A stretch of DNA of 64,000 nucleotides from Pseudomonas sp. S04 (GCF_009834545.1 NZ_CP019427.1:3850001-3914000); one strand, 5' to 3'. Positions 28,106 to 37,840 are shown, numbered from the stretch's first letter. Numbers and translations: made by a program. The notes: generated from the letters alone by a model not told the origin.

Positions 28106-29026
28106 ATGACGCCGGCAACCCCTTGCAATCCCTCTTCCCGGCGCCTGCGTTTAAGCAAGGCCGAGTGCGTGCTGGTGCTGATCACCATGATCTGGGGCGG
28201 CACGTTCCTGCTGGTGCAACACGCCATGACCGTCAGCGGACCGATGTTCTTCGTCGGCCTGCGCTTTGCCGCCGCCGCGTGCCTGGTGGCCCTGTTCTCC
28301 TGGCGCAGCTTGCGTGACCTGACCCTGTTCGAGTTCAGGGCGGGGTTCTTCATCGGCGCCGCGATCATGATCGGCTACGGCCTGCAAACAGTCGGCCTGC
28401 AGACCATCCCCAGCAGCCAGTCGGCCTTCATCACCGCACTCTATGTGCCGTTCGTGCCCTTGCTGCAATGGTTGGTGATGGGGCGTCGGCCAGGGCTGAT
28501 GCCCAGCATCGGCATCATGCTGGCCTTTACCGGATTGATGCTGATCTGCGGCCCGGCCGGGGCATCGCTGAATTTCAATGCCGGCGAATTGGTGACCTTG
28601 ATCAGTGCCGTAGCCATCGCCGTCGAGATCATCCTGATCAGCAGCTACGCCGGCCGTGTCGATGTGCGGCGGGTCACGGTGGTGCAACTGGCGACCACCT
28701 CGATCCTGGCGCTGCTGATGATTGTACCGACCGGGGAAGTTATTCCCGGATTCTCCTGGTTCCTACTGGCCAGCGCCCTCGGCCTGGGCGCCGCGAGCGC
28801 CGCGATTCAACTGGCGATGAACTGGGCGCAAAAAAGCGTCTCACCAACACGCGCGACCTTGATCTACGCCGGCGAGCCAGTGTGGGCCGGGATTGTCGGA
28901 AGGATTGCCGGGGAACGGTTGCCAGGATTGGCGCTGGTTGGCGCGGGGTTGATCGTGCTGGCGGTGATTGTCAGTGAGTGGAGGGCCAAGGAAAAGGCTG
29001 ACGTCGAGGTGCAGGACGCTGTTTAG
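28106..29026 (+). CDS. EamA-family (DMT) exporter
   Basis: A 306-residue membrane protein with ten predicted helices and two EamA repeats. The first begins LVLITMIWGGTFLLVQHAM; the second ends with the family pattern SPTRATLIYAGEPVWAGIVGRIAGERL. Members export amino acids or other metabolites. The start at 28106 follows AGGAAG. The divergent regulator is a likely local controller. The transported compound is unknown. Confidence 0.85.
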   Translation: MTPATPCNPSSRRLRLSKAECVLVLITMIWGGTFLLVQHAMTVSGPMFFVGLRFAAAACLVALFSWRSLRDLTLFEFRAGFFIGAAIMIGYGLQTVGLQTIPSSQSAFITALYVPFVPLLQWLVMGRRPGLMPSIGIMLAFTGLMLICGPAGASLNFNAGELVTLISAVAIAVEIILISSYAGRVDVRRVTVVQLATTSILALLMIVPTGEVIPGFSWFLLASALGLGAASAAIQLAMNWAQKSVSPTRATLIYAGEPVWAGIVGRIAGERLPGLALVGAGLIVLAVIVSEWRAKEKADVEVQDAV

Positions 29027-29090
29027 GCGTTGAAGGCGGCTGCTACGGGGGGCTGGGGTATCGCCCAGATTTGTGGTGTGTGGGGATCGC

Positions 29091-29119
29091 CATCGCGGGC
29101 GAGCCCGCTCCCACAGGGG
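29091..29119. repeat. Single REP element
   Basis: CATCGCGGGCGAGCCCGCTC followed by CCACAGGGG is a standard Pseudomonas REP downstream of the EamA gene. The rest of the 297-base gap before the Mrp operon shows no gene. Confidence 0.85.
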
Positions 29120-29323
29120 ATAGGTTCCAGCCAGGCAAAGCAGGGCGCAACCCTAAGTAGCCATCACCGCAGTAACGGATATGCACATACATCTACCCAC
29201 CACCGAAACAATGATAAACAGGTAAATTCAGTCTAACTTGTAGGATTCTGCCACAGCTTGGCAGTTGGTGATCCGGGCCTCGGCAAGTATGATCCTTCAC
29301 AAACTTGCGCAGAATAGAAGCCT

Positions 29324-32242
29324 ATGTCCCTGATAGTTCTACTGCTTCTGCCATTCATTGGCAGCTGTCTGGCGGCTTTGCTGCCCCACAATGCACGTAA
29401 TGCTGAATCGATTCTCGCTGGACTGGTCGCCCTCGTCGGCACCATCCAGGTAGCCTTGCTGTACCCGCAAATCGCCGACGGCGGGGTGATTCGCGAAGAA
29501 TTCTCCTGGCTGCCCAGCCTCGGCCTGAACTTCGTCCTGCGCATGGACGGGTTCGCCTGGCTGTTCTCCATGCTCGTGCTGGGCATCGGCACCCTGGTGT
29601 CGCTCTACGCCCGTTACTACATGTCGCCCGAAGACCCGGTACCGCGCTTCTTCGCGTTTTTCCTGGCGTTCATGGGCGCCATGCTCGGATTGGTGATCTC
29701 CGGCAACCTGATTCAAATGGTGTTCTTCTGGGAACTGACCAGCCTCTTCTCATTCCTGTTGATCGGCTACTGGCACCACCGCGCCGACGCCCGCCGAGGC
29801 GCGTACATGGCGTTGATGGTCACCGGTGCCGGTGGATTGTGCCTACTGGCGGGGGTCATGCTGCTTGGCCATGTCGTCGGCAGCTACGACCTTGATCAGG
29901 TCCTGGCCGCCGGCGATCTGATTCGCGCCCACGCGCTCTACCCCATCCTGTTACCCCTGATCCTGATCGGCGCCTTGAGCAAAAGCGCACAGTTCCCCTT
30001 CCACTTCTGGCTCCCCCACGCCATGGCCGCACCGACACCGGTCTCGGCCTACCTGCACTCGGCAACCATGGTCAAGGCCGGCGTATTCCTGCTGGCGCGC
30101 TTGTGGCCGGCGCTGTCCGGCAGCGAAGAATGGTTCTACATCGTCAGCGGCGCCGGGGCCTGCACCCTGTTGCTCGGCGCCTACTGCGCTATGTTCCAGA
30201 ACGACCTCAAGGGCCTGCTGGCCTACTCGACCATCAGCCACCTGGGCCTGATCACCCTGCTGCTCGGCCTCAACAGCCCGCTGGCGGCAGTGGCAGCGGT
30301 GTTCCACATTCTCAACCACGCGACCTTCAAGGCCTCGCTGTTCATGGCTGCGGGGATCATCGACCACGAAAGTGGCACCCGTGACATCCGCAAGCTCAGT
30401 GGCTTGATCCGCCTGATCCCGTTCACCGCCACCCTGGCCATGGTCGCCAGCGCCTCGATGGCCGGCGTGCCGTTGCTCAACGGTTTCCTCTCCAAAGAGA
30501 TGTTCTTCGCCGAAACGGTATTCATCAATGCCACCGCCTGGGTCGAGACCAGCCTGCCGATCATCGCGACCATCGCCGGCACGTTCAGCGTCGCCTACTC
30601 CCTGCGCTTCACGGTCGACGTGTTCTTCGGCCCGACCGCCACCGACCTGCCCCATACCCCTCACGAGCCTCCACGCTGGATGCGCGCGCCGGTCGAGTTG
30701 CTGGTGTTCACCTGCCTGCTGGTGGGGATTTTCCCGGCCCAGGTGGTCGGCCCGCTGCTGGCCGCTGCCGCCTTGCCGGTAGTCGGTGGCACCTTGCCCG
30801 AGTACAGCCTGGCGATTTGGCACGGCCTCAATGCGCCGATGATCATGAGCCTGATCGCCATGTCCTGCGGCATCATTCTCTATTTGCTGCTGCGCAACCA
30901 GTTCAAGCACGGGCGCTTCAAGTACCCGCCGCTGATTGGCCGGTTCAACGGCAAGCGCCTGTTCGAACGCAGCCTGGTGGTGATGATGCGCCTGGCCCGC
31001 CGCCTGGAGCGACGGATCAGCACCAAGCGCCTGCAGGCACAACTGTTCCTGCTGGTGCTGGCGGCAGTGCTGGCCGGGTTGATCCCGATGCTGGGCAGCG
31101 GTATCAGTTGGGGCGACCGGCCGAAGATCCCGGGCTCGATTGTCTTCGTCACCCTGTGGCTGCTGGCGATTGTCTGCGCCCTGGGCGCCGCCTGGCAGGC
31201 CAAGTACCACCGTCTTGCTGCCCTGACCATGGTCAGTGTCTGCGGCCTGATGACCTGCATCACCTTCGTCTGGTTCTCGGCCCCGGACCTGGCCCTGACC
31301 CAACTGGTGGTCGAGGTGGTGACCACGGTGCTGATCCTGCTGGGCCTGCGCTGGTTGCCACGGCGGATCGAGGAAGTCTCGCCACTGCCAGGCAGCGAAG
31401 CCCGGGCCAAGGTTCGCCGTCTGCGCGACTTGCTGCTGTCGATCGCGGTCGGTGTCGGCATGGCGCTGCTGTCCTACGCCATGCTGACCCGCCAGACACC
31501 CAACGACATTTCCTCGTTCTACCTCAGCCGCGCCTTGCCCGAAGGCGGCGGCAGCAACGTGGTCAACGTGATGCTGGTGGACTTCCGCGGCTTCGACACC
31601 CTGGGTGAAATCACCGTGCTGGCGGCCGTGGCGCTGACCGTGTTCGCCTTGCTGCGGCGCTTCCGTCCACCCAAGGAAAGCATGCAACTGCCGGCGCAAC
31701 AGCGCCTGCTGGCACCCGACGTGGTCACCGACCTGGTCAACCCGCGCCAGGCCAGCGACACCGCCCTGGGCTTCATGATGGTCCCGGCCGTGCTGGTGCG
31801 CCTGCTGCTGCCGATTGCCCTGGTGGTCTCGTTCTACCTGTTCATGCGCGGGCACAACCAGCCTGGCGGCGGGTTTGTCGCCGGCCTGGTGATGTCGGTG
31901 GCGTTCATCCTGCAGTACATGGTGGCCGGCACCCAATGGGTCGAGGCACAGATGAGCCTGCGTCCGTTGCGCTGGATGGGCACCGGGCTGTTGTTCGCCA
32001 GCGTCACCGGCCTCGGTGCCATGGTGGCCGGCTATCCGTTCCTGACCACCCATACCTGGCACTTCAGCTTGCCGCTGCTGGGTGATATCCATATTGCCAG
32101 CGCGCTGTTCTTCGACGTCGGCGTGTATGCCGTGGTGGTCGGTTCGACCCTGTTGATCCTGACGGCCCTGGCGCACCAATCGGTGCGTGGCCACAAACCG
32201 AGCAGCCAGCCCAAACCCATTGCCAAGCCAGGAGCTGCCTGA
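29324..32242 (+). CDS. mrpA: Mrp cation/H+ antiporter subunit A (A+B fusion)
   Basis: A 972-residue membrane protein related to NADH dehydrogenase subunit L. It has the proton-channel region (ALSKSAQFPFHFWLPHAMAAPTPVSAYLHSATMVKAG, about 220-255) and LAYSTISHLG. The C-terminal 200 residues correspond to MrpB (PGGGFVAGLVMSVAFILQYM). The fusion marks the group 2 Mrp/Pha operon type. With C-G it forms a multi-subunit Na+ or K+/H+ exchanger for pH and salt tolerance. It is the first gene of a tight six-gene operon; its stop overlaps the next start by one base (TGATG). Confidence 0.93.
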   Translation: MSLIVLLLLPFIGSCLAALLPHNARNAESILAGLVALVGTIQVALLYPQIADGGVIREEFSWLPSLGLNFVLRMDGFAWLFSMLVLGIGTLVSLYARYYMSPEDPVPRFFAFFLAFMGAMLGLVISGNLIQMVFFWELTSLFSFLLIGYWHHRADARRGAYMALMVTGAGGLCLLAGVMLLGHVVGSYDLDQVLAAGDLIRAHALYPILLPLILIGALSKSAQFPFHFWLPHAMAAPTPVSAYLHSATMVKAGVFLLARLWPALSGSEEWFYIVSGAGACTLLLGAYCAMFQNDLKGLLAYSTISHLGLITLLLGLNSPLAAVAAVFHILNHATFKASLFMAAGIIDHESGTRDIRKLSGLIRLIPFTATLAMVASASMAGVPLLNGFLSKEMFFAETVFINATAWVETSLPIIATIAGTFSVAYSLRFTVDVFFGPTATDLPHTPHEPPRWMRAPVELLVFTCLLVGIFPAQVVGPLLAAAALPVVGGTLPEYSLAIWHGLNAPMIMSLIAMSCGIILYLLLRNQFKHGRFKYPPLIGRFNGKRLFERSLVVMMRLARRLERRISTKRLQAQLFLLVLAAVLAGLIPMLGSGISWGDRPKIPGSIVFVTLWLLAIVCALGAAWQAKYHRLAALTMVSVCGLMTCITFVWFSAPDLALTQLVVEVVTTVLILLGLRWLPRRIEEVSPLPGSEARAKVRRLRDLLLSIAVGVGMALLSYAMLTRQTPNDISSFYLSRALPEGGGSNVVNVMLVDFRGFDTLGEITVLAAVALTVFALLRRFRPPKESMQLPAQQRLLAPDVVTDLVNPRQASDTALGFMMVPAVLVRLLLPIALVVSFYLFMRGHNQPGGGFVAGLVMSVAFILQYMVAGTQWVEAQMSLRPLRWMGTGLLFASVTGLGAMVAGYPFLTTHTWHFSLPLLGDIHIASALFFDVGVYAVVVGSTLLILTALAHQSVRGHKPSSQPKPIAKPGAA

Positions 32243-32586
32243 TGGAAGAAGTCATCGCAATTGCCATTGGTGTACTGGCGGCCTCCGGGGTCTGGCTGGT
32301 ACTGCGTCCGCGGACCTTCCAGGTGGTGATGGGCCTGTGCCTGCTGTCCTACGGGGTCAACCTGTTCATATTCAGCATGGGCAGCCTGTTTATCGGCAAG
32401 GAGCCGATCATCAAGGACGGCGTGCCCCAGGACCTGCTGAACTACACCGATCCCCTGCCCCAGGCGCTGGTACTCACCGCCATCGTCATCAGCTTTGCCA
32501 TGACCGCGCTGTTCCTGGTGGTGCTGCTGGCATCCCGGGGCCTGACCGGCACCGACCATGTCGATGGCCGGGAGCCTAAAGAATGA
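32242..32586 (+). CDS. mrpC: Mrp antiporter subunit C
   Basis: A 114-residue, three-helix membrane protein of the NuoK/MnhC family (FQVVMGLCLLSYGVNLFIFSMG). The conserved DPLPQALVLTAIVISFAMTA stretch is visible. It contributes to the antiporter membrane core. It overlaps the subunit A stop by one base and the subunit D start by ATGA-type overlap. Confidence 0.92.
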   Translation: MEEVIAIAIGVLAASGVWLVLRPRTFQVVMGLCLLSYGVNLFIFSMGSLFIGKEPIIKDGVPQDLLNYTDPLPQALVLTAIVISFAMTALFLVVLLASRGLTGTDHVDGREPKE

Positions 32587-34268
32587 ACTGGATGCAACAT
32601 CTGATCGCCGCCCCCATTCTCCTGCCGTTACTGACGGCGGCCTTGATGCTGCTGCTGGGGGAAAAACATCGCCCACTCAAGGCCCGGCTCAACCTGTTTT
32701 CCAGCCTGATCGGCCTGGGGATCTCGGTGATGCTGCTGTACTGGACCCAGCAACAGGGCGTCCCCAACTCCATCGGTGTGTACCTGCCCGGCAACTGGCC
32801 GGTGCCTTTCGGCATCGTGCTGGTGGTCGATCGCCTGTCGGCCTTGATGCTGGTCCTGACCGGTATCATCGGCGTCAGCGCCCTGCTGTTCGCCATGGCC
32901 CGCTGGGACGGGGCCGGGGCCAGTTTCCATGCGCTGTTCCAGATTCAACTGATGGGCCTGTACGGCGCTTTCCTGACGGCCGACCTGTTCAACCTGTTCG
33001 TGTTCTTCGAAGTACTGCTGGCGGCCTCCTATGGCCTGATGCTGCACGGCTCGGGCCGCACCCGCGTATCCGCGGGCCTGCACTACATCTCGATCAACCT
33101 GCTGGCCTCCTCGCTGTTCCTGATTGGCGCGGCGCTGATCTACGGCGTCACCGGCACCCTGAACATGGCCGACCTGGCGCTGAAGATTCCCCTGGTGCCC
33201 GAAGCCGATCGTGGCCTGCTGCATGCCGGCGCAGCAATCCTCGCGGTGGCGTTCCTGGCCAAGGCCGGGATGTGGCCACTGAACTTCTGGCTGGTGCCGG
33301 CCTACTCCTCGGCCAGTGCGCCGGTGGCGGCGATGTTCGCGATCATGACCAAGGTCGGCGTCTACACCCTGCTGCGCCTGTGGACCCTGCTGTTTTCCGG
33401 GCAGGCCGGAGCCTCGGCGTATTTCGGCGGTGACTGGCTGATCTACGGCGGCATGGCGACCATTGTCTGCGCGGCGCTGGCGATCCTCTCCGCGCGCCGC
33501 CTGGAACGCATGGCCAGCTTGAGCATCCTGGTCTCGGCCGGCATCCTGCTCTCGGCCATCGGCTTTGCCCAACCGAACCTGGTGGCAGCGGCGTTGTTCT
33601 ATCTGGTCAGCTCGACCCTGGCCCTCAGTGCGCTGTTTCTCCTGGCGGAACTGATCGAGCGCTCGCGCACGGCGGTGGAAATCCCCCTGGACGACGAAGT
33701 CGAAGCGCTGCCACGTCCACTCGGAGCAAGCCCGCCGACCAAGGGCATCAACCTCGACGACGAACAGCAAGCCGTGGTCGGCCAGGTGATTCCCTGGACC
33801 ATGGCCTTTCTCGGCCTCAGCTTCATTGCCTGCGCCCTGCTGATCATCGGCATGCCGCCACTCTCGGGCTTTATCGGCAAGCTCAGCCTGCTCAGTGCCC
33901 TGCTCAACCCGCTGGGGCTCGGCGCGTCCTCGGGCCAGCCGGTGTCGACTGCGGCCTGGTGCCTGCTCGCGCTGTTGATCCTGTCCGGGCTGGCTTCGCT
34001 GATCGCGTTCTCGCGCCTGGGCATCCAGCGTTTCTGGACCCCGGAAGAGCGCCAGCCACCGGTCCTGCGGCGCCTGGAGTGCGTGCCGATCATCGCCTTG
34101 CTGGGCCTGAGCATCTTGCTGACCTTCAAGGCCGAACCGCTGATGCGTTTCACCCAGGCCGCCGCCGACACCCTGAACAATCCCCAGCAGTACGTCATGG
34201 CCGTGCTCGGCACCCGCGCCGTGCCTAGTCCGGAAGCCCAGGCCGCCGCGCAGGAGGTGCACCCATGA
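32583..34268 (+). CDS. mrpD: Mrp antiporter subunit D
   Basis: A 561-residue NuoM/N-like membrane protein with the motif AFLAKAGMWPLNFWLVPAYSSASAPVAAMFAIMTKVG (about 222-258) carrying the key Lys residues. A hydrophilic insert near 360-390 is followed by PPLSGFIGKLSLL. It is one of the two proton-pumping-like subunits of the complex. Tight overlaps on both sides support a single transcript. Confidence 0.92.
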   Translation: MNWMQHLIAAPILLPLLTAALMLLLGEKHRPLKARLNLFSSLIGLGISVMLLYWTQQQGVPNSIGVYLPGNWPVPFGIVLVVDRLSALMLVLTGIIGVSALLFAMARWDGAGASFHALFQIQLMGLYGAFLTADLFNLFVFFEVLLAASYGLMLHGSGRTRVSAGLHYISINLLASSLFLIGAALIYGVTGTLNMADLALKIPLVPEADRGLLHAGAAILAVAFLAKAGMWPLNFWLVPAYSSASAPVAAMFAIMTKVGVYTLLRLWTLLFSGQAGASAYFGGDWLIYGGMATIVCAALAILSARRLERMASLSILVSAGILLSAIGFAQPNLVAAALFYLVSSTLALSALFLLAELIERSRTAVEIPLDDEVEALPRPLGASPPTKGINLDDEQQAVVGQVIPWTMAFLGLSFIACALLIIGMPPLSGFIGKLSLLSALLNPLGLGASSGQPVSTAAWCLLALLILSGLASLIAFSRLGIQRFWTPEERQPPVLRRLECVPIIALLGLSILLTFKAEPLMRFTQAAADTLNNPQQYVMAVLGTRAVPSPEAQAAAQEVHP

Positions 34269-34753
34269 GGCGTCTGTTTCCGGCTCCCTGGCTATCCCTG
34301 GCGCTGTGGGTACTGTGGTTGGTACTGAACCTTTCAGTCAGCCCGGGCAACCTGTTGCTCGGCGCGCTGCTGGGCTTCTGTGCCCCGCTGATGATGCGCA
34401 AGCTGCGCCCGCTACCGATCCGCATCCGCCGCCCGGGGGTGGTCCTGCGCCTGTTCCTGCTGGTGGGGCGTGACGTGCTGGGGTCGAACCTGGCGGTGGC
34501 CTGGAGCGTCCTGAACGCCAAGCGACGGCCGCCGCGCTCACGGTTCGTCAAGGTGCCGCTGGACCTGCGCGACGCCAACGGCCTGGCGGCGCTGTCGATG
34601 ATCACCACGGTGGTGCCCGGCACGGTCTGGTCGGAGTTGGCACTGGATCGCAGCATTCTGCTGCTGCATGTGTTCGACCTGGAGGACGAGGCGCAATTCA
34701 TCGAGCATTTCAAGGCGACCTACGAGCGCCCCCTGATGGAGATCTTCGAATGA
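34265..34753 (+). CDS. mrpE: Mrp antiporter subunit E
   Basis: A 162-residue protein with two or three N-terminal helices (LSLALWVLWLVLNLSVSPGNLLLGALLG) and a soluble domain with the family's TVVPGTVWSEL and LLLHVFDLED segments. It is required for assembly of Mrp in other bacteria. Overlaps its neighbours by four bases. Confidence 0.9.
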   Translation: MRRLFPAPWLSLALWVLWLVLNLSVSPGNLLLGALLGFCAPLMMRKLRPLPIRIRRPGVVLRLFLLVGRDVLGSNLAVAWSVLNAKRRPPRSRFVKVPLDLRDANGLAALSMITTVVPGTVWSELALDRSILLLHVFDLEDEAQFIEHFKATYERPLMEIFE

Positions 34754-35028
34754 GTGCCCTGCTCTCGAATGCGATTGTGTTCAGCCTGTTCGTGTTTTCC
34801 CTGGCCATGGTGCTGACCCTGATCCGCTTGTTCAAAGGCCCCTCGGCCCAGGACCGGGTCCTGGCGCTGGACTACCTGTACATCATCGCCATGCTGATGA
34901 TGCTGGTGCTGGGCATCCGCTATGCCAGTGATACCTACTTTGAAGCGGCGCTGCTGATTGCGCTGTTCGGCTTCGTCGGCTCCTTTGCCCTGGCGAAATT
35001 CCTCCTGCGCGGCGAGGTGATCGAATGA
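34750..35028 (+). CDS. mrpF: Mrp antiporter subunit F
   Basis: A 92-residue three-helix protein with the MnhF pattern FKGPSAQDRVLALDYLYIIAM and GFVGSFALAKFLLRG. A small membrane subunit of the complex, coupled by four-base overlaps to E and G. Confidence 0.9.
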   Translation: MSALLSNAIVFSLFVFSLAMVLTLIRLFKGPSAQDRVLALDYLYIIAMLMMLVLGIRYASDTYFEAALLIALFGFVGSFALAKFLLRGEVIE

Positions 35029-35393
35029 ACCAGGCTTCTCAATTGCCACTGTGGGTCGAGATCACCGTGGCCATTTTGCTGGTCATCAGCAGCCTGAGCG
35101 CCCTGATCGGTGCCATCGGCATGGTGCGCCTGAAGGATTACTTCCAGCGCATGCACCCGCCCGCACTGGCCTCGACCCTGGGGGCCTGGTGCGTAGCGCT
35201 GGCGTCGATCATCTATTTTTCGACGCTCAAGTCCAGTCCGGTGCTACATGCGTGGCTGATCCCGATACTGCTGTCGATCACCATGCCGGTGACGACCCTG
35301 CTGCTGGCGCGCGCGGCGTTGTTCCGCAAGCGCATGGCGGGCGATGACGTGCCGGCTGAAGTCAGCAGCCGGCGCAACGAGAGCGGTAGTTGA
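35025..35393 (+). CDS. mrpG: Mrp antiporter subunit G
   Basis: A 122-residue protein with three helices and the conserved GAIGMVRLKDYFQRMHPPALASTLG (about 25-49) of MnhG. It is the last gene of the operon; its stop is 10 bases from the convergent DUF3995 gene and no terminator is evident. Confidence 0.9.
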   Translation: MNQASQLPLWVEITVAILLVISSLSALIGAIGMVRLKDYFQRMHPPALASTLGAWCVALASIIYFSTLKSSPVLHAWLIPILLSITMPVTTLLLARAALFRKRMAGDDVPAEVSSRRNESGS

Positions 35394-35402
35394 GAGGCTG
35401 AT

Positions 35403-35840
35403 TCAGACCCAGGCGACGGTCAGCAGCCCCGCTCCCAGGACTACGCACAGAGGGGAAAAGGCCCAGGTGTCGAGGCGCGCGAACTTCGACCCGACCTGCT
35501 CCTTGAAGAACCCCACCAGGTCCGAATCACCAATGGCCCGGGCAAACATCAGCAGGGCAATCGCGCTGATCAACCATTGCAGCGACCAATGTTGAATCTG
35601 TGGCACCAGCAGTCCCACTCGCAAGCTCACCATCAGGGCAATCAGCAGCAGCCCGACGGCTACTGCCAGGGTGCCCAGTGACGAAGGTTTGAAGGCCGGG
35701 CGCAACCCCTTGCCCTCGGGCGTCGGGACGTAGGGCACTACCGCATCATTGGCCCATTGACCACCCAGCGCCCAGTACACATGGATCAGGCTGATCACCA
35801 CAAATGCTCCTGCAAGCCATTGAGCAAGCACGAAGGTCAT
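35403..35840 (-). CDS. DUF3995 membrane protein
   Basis: A 145-residue integral membrane protein with four hydrophobic helices. The DUF3995 features are the N-terminal ISLIHVYWALGGQW and the middle PTPEGKGLRPAFKPSSLGTLAVAVGL. Function is unknown. It is convergent with mrpG and is its own transcription unit. Confidence 0.8.
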   Translation of the reverse strand: MTFVLAQWLAGAFVVISLIHVYWALGGQWANDAVVPYVPTPEGKGLRPAFKPSSLGTLAVAVGLLLIALMVSLRVGLLVPQIQHWSLQWLISAIALLMFARAIGDSDLVGFFKEQVGSKFARLDTWAFSPLCVVLGAGLLTVAWV

Positions 35841-36122
35841 GATCGAGTTTCCTTGAATCGTTGGCAGAAAAAACAGCCTAGACCAGACTAATCCTCAATG
35901 CTTTGCGATTTATCAATGAAACGCCGATCGGTATGAGCAATATCTTCGTGCCCCGCAGTTCGCTTACGCTGCGCAGGCCTGGCTGCCGCGCTGCCAGTTC
36001 AGGTCGGTAAAGTGGATCGGTGCCTGAGCGATGTCAGGACCGCCTGGCGCAGGAAAAACGCCAGCCGCTGCTTATTCAGTCAATTGACTGCAGTAGAGGG
36101 TCCAGTGATCGCGGGACGAGGT

Positions 36123-36326
36123 TTATCGGGCGGGCGGTTCCTGCAGTTGCTGCAATTCTCGGCGCACCATGCTGGCGTACTCCGCCGGGCGCAACAGGTA
36201 GAGCTGTGAAGCCACCCAGTTCAGCCAGGCACCTTGCATGACCGCCTTTTCGGCGAACAACTGCAGTGCATGGGCGTGGGCGCGTGCCTGGTGCTGCTGA
36301 TGAAAATCAGCCCGGGACAGGCTCAT
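36123..36326 (-). CDS. Small conserved-looking protein, unknown
   Basis: A 67-residue alpha-helical protein (QHQARAHAHALQLFAEKAVMQGAWLNWVASQLYLL) with a charged, Gln-rich tail. No family is recognised. Its ATG overlaps the stop of the upstream 156-residue gene (TAATG), so the two are translationally coupled. The 281 bases between it and the DUF3995 gene hold nothing recognisable. Confidence 0.6.
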   Translation of the reverse strand: MSLSRADFHQQHQARAHAHALQLFAEKAVMQGAWLNWVASQLYLLRPAEYASMVRRELQQLQEPPAR

Positions 36327-36796
36327 TACTCACTGGCCTTGAACGACACCAACTCACCCTTGCGGAACTTCGCTGCCTTGGCGGTAACGGCCTTCAGGGT
36401 CTTGGTCAGACCTTCCTGCAGTTGCTGATGCGCAGCAAACACGGTGACCACGCTATGGCCTTCCTTGAACACGATGGCTTGGCCATCGGCAGTGGTGACG
36501 AACGCGTAATCACCCAGGCCGTAGACCGTCAGTTTGATTTCGCGAAACTTGATTTCCAACTTGCCGCCTTCGCGGCTGGGTAATACCGCGGCGCGAAAAT
36601 GATCGCCGACCTTGAGTTCAAGGCGCTGTTTGTCATCCACCACCAGGGCCGACTCGGTATCGATCTCGGCGACGTAGATACCTTCGGGGTTTTGCTCGGT
36701 GATGTAGACGAAACGAGATTGAAACTGCTTAACCAGCTTTGCGCGCAAATCACCCAGCACAAACAAAGCGTGCATATCGAGATTACTTACTGCCAA
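36326..36796 (-). CDS. Unknown 156-residue protein
   Basis: A soluble protein predicted to be mostly beta (FVYITEQNPEGIYVAEIDTESALVVDDKQRLELKVGDHFRAAVL) with a helical C-terminus rich in Lys (QLQEGLTKTLKAVTAKAAKFRKGEL). No signal peptide. I do not recognise a named domain. It forms a coupled pair with the 67-residue protein, suggesting they act together. Confidence 0.65.
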   Translation of the reverse strand: MAVSNLDMHALFVLGDLRAKLVKQFQSRFVYITEQNPEGIYVAEIDTESALVVDDKQRLELKVGDHFRAAVLPSREGGKLEIKFREIKLTVYGLGDYAFVTTADGQAIVFKEGHSVVTVFAAHQQLQEGLTKTLKAVTAKAAKFRKGELVSFKASE

Positions 36797-37203
36797 CGAA
36801 ATATCCCCACATCAGAAATGACACTGCCGGCAGAAAAACAGGCAGCAAAAAAACGGCCGTACCGAAGATGTCGCAACAATGGCCCAGGCTGTCATCGTGA
36901 AGCCGGTAGAGCACCGCTTCATCGCAAGGCACGAGCAGGCTACTGGATAACCACTCGCACCGTCGTCTCTGGCAGTCGTCGGATGTTGAAGGAAATGTTC
37001 CTTCTAACGATCAGAGAATACTGGACTATCAACTTTAGGGAAAAAGCTCATAAAAAAAAGCATTTTTCTGACATATAGCCTGAAGAAAATTGCTTTAGAT
37101 GAGCACCTACCTCCAGTCAGTGGAGGATTCTAGAGCAGCCAAGCGCTCCTAGACTACTGAAAGTGACGTGCGACCGTCGGCAAACCATAGAAAAGGAATT
37201 CCT
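36797..37203. other. 407-base gene-free gap, AT-rich right half
   Basis: It separates the divergent 156-residue and 82-residue genes. From about 37035 the sequence turns A-rich (a run of eight A followed by CATTTTT) and could hold promoters. No gene or strong hairpin is seen. Confidence 0.5.
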
Positions 37204-37452
37204 ATGTACTCACAACACCTTGCCAGCCTAATCACCAGCAACCGCCACTATTCGCCACAGACCGTTCACGACGGGACTTGCAGGGCGATCGGCGAGCTTT
37301 TTCCAGCACCGCTTCAATTGCGTTATCAAGTCATACTCGCTGGGAATGGCTTCTTTCATATCACAGAAACCGCTACAGGTCGTGTAAGGGGTTTCCGTAT
37401 GAGCCACAACGAAGCCTGTGCCCTCGCCCGCACCTTCGAAGCCAGCCACTAA
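37204..37452 (+). CDS. Small unknown protein, 82 residues
   Basis: Begins MYSQHLASLITSNRHYSPQ after AAGGAA eight bases upstream. The middle (LQLRYQVILAGNGFFHITETATGRVRGF) looks like a short beta sheet, ending with a helix (SHNEACALARTFEAS). No named domain recognised. Real-gene status rests on the ribosome site, codon use and protein-like composition. Confidence 0.6.
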   Translation: MYSQHLASLITSNRHYSPQTVHDGTCRAIGELFPAPLQLRYQVILAGNGFFHITETATGRVRGFRMSHNEACALARTFEASH

Positions 37453-37609
37453 GTAACCGCCCTGTAAACCGGCGCAGGTGTTTCGTCATACCAATGACAT
37501 AACTGCGCCGCCTCCCCGCAACAACTGCCATACTGCCCGACCATTGAGACCCAGCCTCCTCGGCGGACTGCGTTGCAATCAATAGAATAATTTCCAAGGG
37601 AAGGCGCAC

Positions 37610-37840
37610 GTGACCGAATTTGATATCGGCGAGTTTTTCATCCGGGGCGAAGCCAGAGAAATCGACGGCGAATTCCAGGCAGTGATTGTTATGCGTGCCA
37701 AACCACCGCTGACCACCATCACCTATCACCAGGTCGAAAAAGACCGCTGGTTCAAGACCTGCGAAGTGGCTGCCGTCGCGGCCATGGAGTCGGCCAAGGC
37801 CCTCAAGCTCGCCGTCGATCAAGGCGCCCTGAAGAGCTGA
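37610..37840 (+). CDS. Small unknown protein, 76 residues
   Basis: GTG start after GGAAGG. The protein MTEFDIGEFFIRGEAREIDG ... TYHQVEKDRWFKTCEVAAV is soluble, with mixed beta and helix. No family recognised. It ends immediately beside the stop of the convergent 73-residue gene. Confidence 0.6.
   Translation: MTEFDIGEFFIRGEAREIDGEFQAVIVMRAKPPLTTITYHQVEKDRWFKTCEVAAVAAMESAKALKLAVDQGALKS

Noticed and set aside
29951..32194. A 747-residue minus-strand open frame opposite mrpA
   Set aside because: Composition (many Gln, His, Gly, Arg) is typical of antisense translation of membrane-protein codons, with no domain.
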